Of a stretch of 5,634 nucleotides of DNA, positions 4,635 through 5,634 are shown one piece after another. The stretch comes from JBDSSS01 sp038224055. GTDB lineage: Bacteria; Actinomycetota; Actinomycetes; Actinomycetales; Dermatophilaceae. Position 1 is the stretch's first letter. Each line of letters opens with the position of its first letter. Made by a program: the position numbers and the translations under genes. The stretch is taken from assembly GCA_038224055.1 (NCBI GenBank), contig JBBRGO010000222.1, positions 1 through 5,634 of the forward strand. The letters are read 5' to 3'. The notes under the pieces were generated by a model that ran no database searches, had not been told where the DNA came from, and saw only the letters and a list, made by a program, of their open reading frames with translations.

Positions 4635-5634
4635 TGCGCCTCGAACTCGGACTGGACACCTTCGGTGACATCGCCAACGACGCGGACGGCGCCCCGCTCC
4701 ACCCGGCGGTCGTCATCCGGGAGGTGCTGGCCGAGGGCGGGCTCGCGGAGCGCCTCGGACTCGACTTCTTCGGCATCGGGGAGCACCACCGCCCCGACTT
4801 CGCCATCAGCGCGCCGGACACCCTCCTCGCTGCCCTCGCGGCCCGGACCGAGCGGATCCGGCTCGGCACGTCGGTGACCGTCCTCAGCTCAGAGGACCCG
4901 ATCCGCGTCTTCCAGCGCGTCGCCACGATCGACGCCATCTCCCGCGGCCGGGCCGAGATCACTGTGGGCAGAGGCTCGTTCATCGAGTCGTTCCCGCTTT
5001 TCGGCCTCGACCTGCAGGACTACGAGACGTTGTTCTCCGAGAAGCTCGACCTGCTCGCCGAGGTGCTCAAGGAGGGGCCGGTGTCGTGGGAGGGCAGCTT
5101 CCGCCCGCCGGTGACCGTCGACGGGGTCGTGCCGACGACGGAGTCCGGCAGCCTCCGCACGTGGGTCGGCGTCGGCGGCACCCCGCAGTCGGTCGTCCGG
5201 GCCGCGCACTACGGGATGCCGATCGTCATCGCGATCATCGGAGGCTCGTCGACGCAGTTCGTGCCGCTCGCCGACCTCTACCGGCGGGCGCTCACCGAGA
5301 TGGGCCGGCCCCAGCTGCCGGTCGGCGTCCACTCGCCGGGCTACGTCGCCGCGACGGACGAGCAGGCGGTCGAGGAGTTCCTGCCGCACTTCGTGCCGTT
5401 CATGAACCGCCTCGGCCGCGAGCGGCGCTGGGCCCCCATGTCGGCCGAGCAGGCGCGTCTCCAGCTCGGTCCCGAGGGTGCCGTCTACTGCGGCTCCCCC
5501 GAGACGGTCGCGACCAAGATCGCGGAAACCGCTCGGGCGCTTGGCATCTCGCGTTTCCAGCTCAAGTACTCCTTCGGGACCCTCCCGCACGAGCAGCGGA
5601 TGGAGTGCATCCGGCTGTATGCCGAGGAGGTCGC
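4634..5634 (+). CDS. LLM class (luciferase-like) flavin-dependent oxidoreductase, nearly complete, 3' end cut by window
   Basis: The frame is open from ATG 4634 to the window edge, giving 333 residues; the family is about 335-345 long, so only a few C-terminal residues are missing. The sequence follows the luciferase-like TIM-barrel subgroup that I recall as TIGR03858 (LLM_2I7G). Its signatures are LGLDTFGD (5-12), FFGIGEHHRPDFAISAP (45-61), TSVTVLSSEDPIRVFQ (79-94), GRAEITVGRGSFIESFPLFG (105-124), TWVGVGGTPQSVVRAA (176-191), GVHSPGYVAATDEQA (231-245), and CGSPETVATKIA (286-297) with LKYSFGTLPHE near the end. Members bind FMN or F420, the Gly-rich and Ser-rich loops holding the cofactor phosphate, and oxidise an unknown substrate, usually with O2. 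The ATG is fixed by family alignment and by the TACGAT element six bases upstream; another ATG at 4626 is out of frame. It is 53 bp after the 2H phosphoesterase, with its own probable promoter. The physiological substrate is not known. Confidence 0.9.
   Translation, partial: MRLELGLDTFGDIANDADGAPLHPAVVIREVLAEGGLAERLGLDFFGIGEHHRPDFAISAPDTLLAALAARTERIRLGTSVTVLSSEDPIRVFQRVATIDAISRGRAEITVGRGSFIESFPLFGLDLQDYETLFSEKLDLLAEVLKEGPVSWEGSFRPPVTVDGVVPTTESGSLRTWVGVGGTPQSVVRAAHYGMPIVIAIIGGSSTQFVPLADLYRRALTEMGRPQLPVGVHSPGYVAATDEQAVEEFLPHFVPFMNRLGRERRWAPMSAEQARLQLGPEGAVYCGSPETVATKIAETARALGISRFQLKYSFGTLPHEQRMECIRLYAEEV

Noticed and set aside
4889..5590. Minus-strand open frame (233 codons) opposite the LLM gene
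   Set aside because: The plus strand matches the LLM family along its whole length; the antisense translation is Arg/Asp/Glu/Leu-rich low complexity without recognisable features.
1..5634. New defence, mobile or regulatory-RNA system
   Set aside because: No nuclease, toxin, helicase, recombinase, array of repeats or structured-RNA region was found. All intact genes fall into known families of metabolic or membrane proteins.

Overview
The window is very GC-rich. Its genes use G or C at almost every third codon position, often start with GTG, and are packed with short or negative spacing. This points to a high-GC actinobacterium, possibly a Micrococcales/Intrasporangiaceae-type genome; the family level is inference. 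I see no tRNA, rRNA, CRISPR array, insertion sequence or phage gene.

Layout. (1) At 1-770 (+) is the C-terminal half of an FAD-dependent monooxygenase-like oxidoreductase whose start lies outside the window. (2) At 718-2834 (-) is a two-gene operon of bacterial PH-domain (bPH2/DUF304) membrane proteins. A small YdbS-like protein comes first, followed by a large YdbT-like protein with three PH repeats. The two overlap by a GTGA stop/start, and the large gene runs 53 bp into the 3' end of the FAD gene on the other strand. (3) At 2835-3107 lies the region between the PH operon and the rightward genes. It is not empty: on the minus strand, about 2893-3060 reads as good protein-coding sequence with a stop codon but no plausible start, and looks like the 3' stump of a lost gene. 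(4) At 3108-4010 (+) is a haloalkane dehalogenase-type alpha/beta hydrolase (HLD-I-like) with all recognisable catalytic residues. It is followed 33 bp later by (5) a 2'-5' RNA ligase-like 2H phosphoesterase at 4044-4580. (6) From 4634 to the window end (+) is a nearly complete luciferase-like (LLM) flavin oxidoreductase. Its ATG sits exactly where transcription should begin downstream of a TACGAT -10 element, suggesting a leaderless mRNA.

How the genes work together. The PH pair is a recognised two-protein membrane module. The dehalogenase and 2H phosphoesterase are probably co-transcribed, and the LLM gene probably has its own promoter. Two oxidoreductases and a dehalogenase close together suggest a general catabolic or detoxifying neighbourhood, but nothing in the sequence ties them to one pathway. 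I found no convincing new biological system. The most interesting points are the start-less coding remnant, the antisense gene-end overlap and the probable leaderless promoter.
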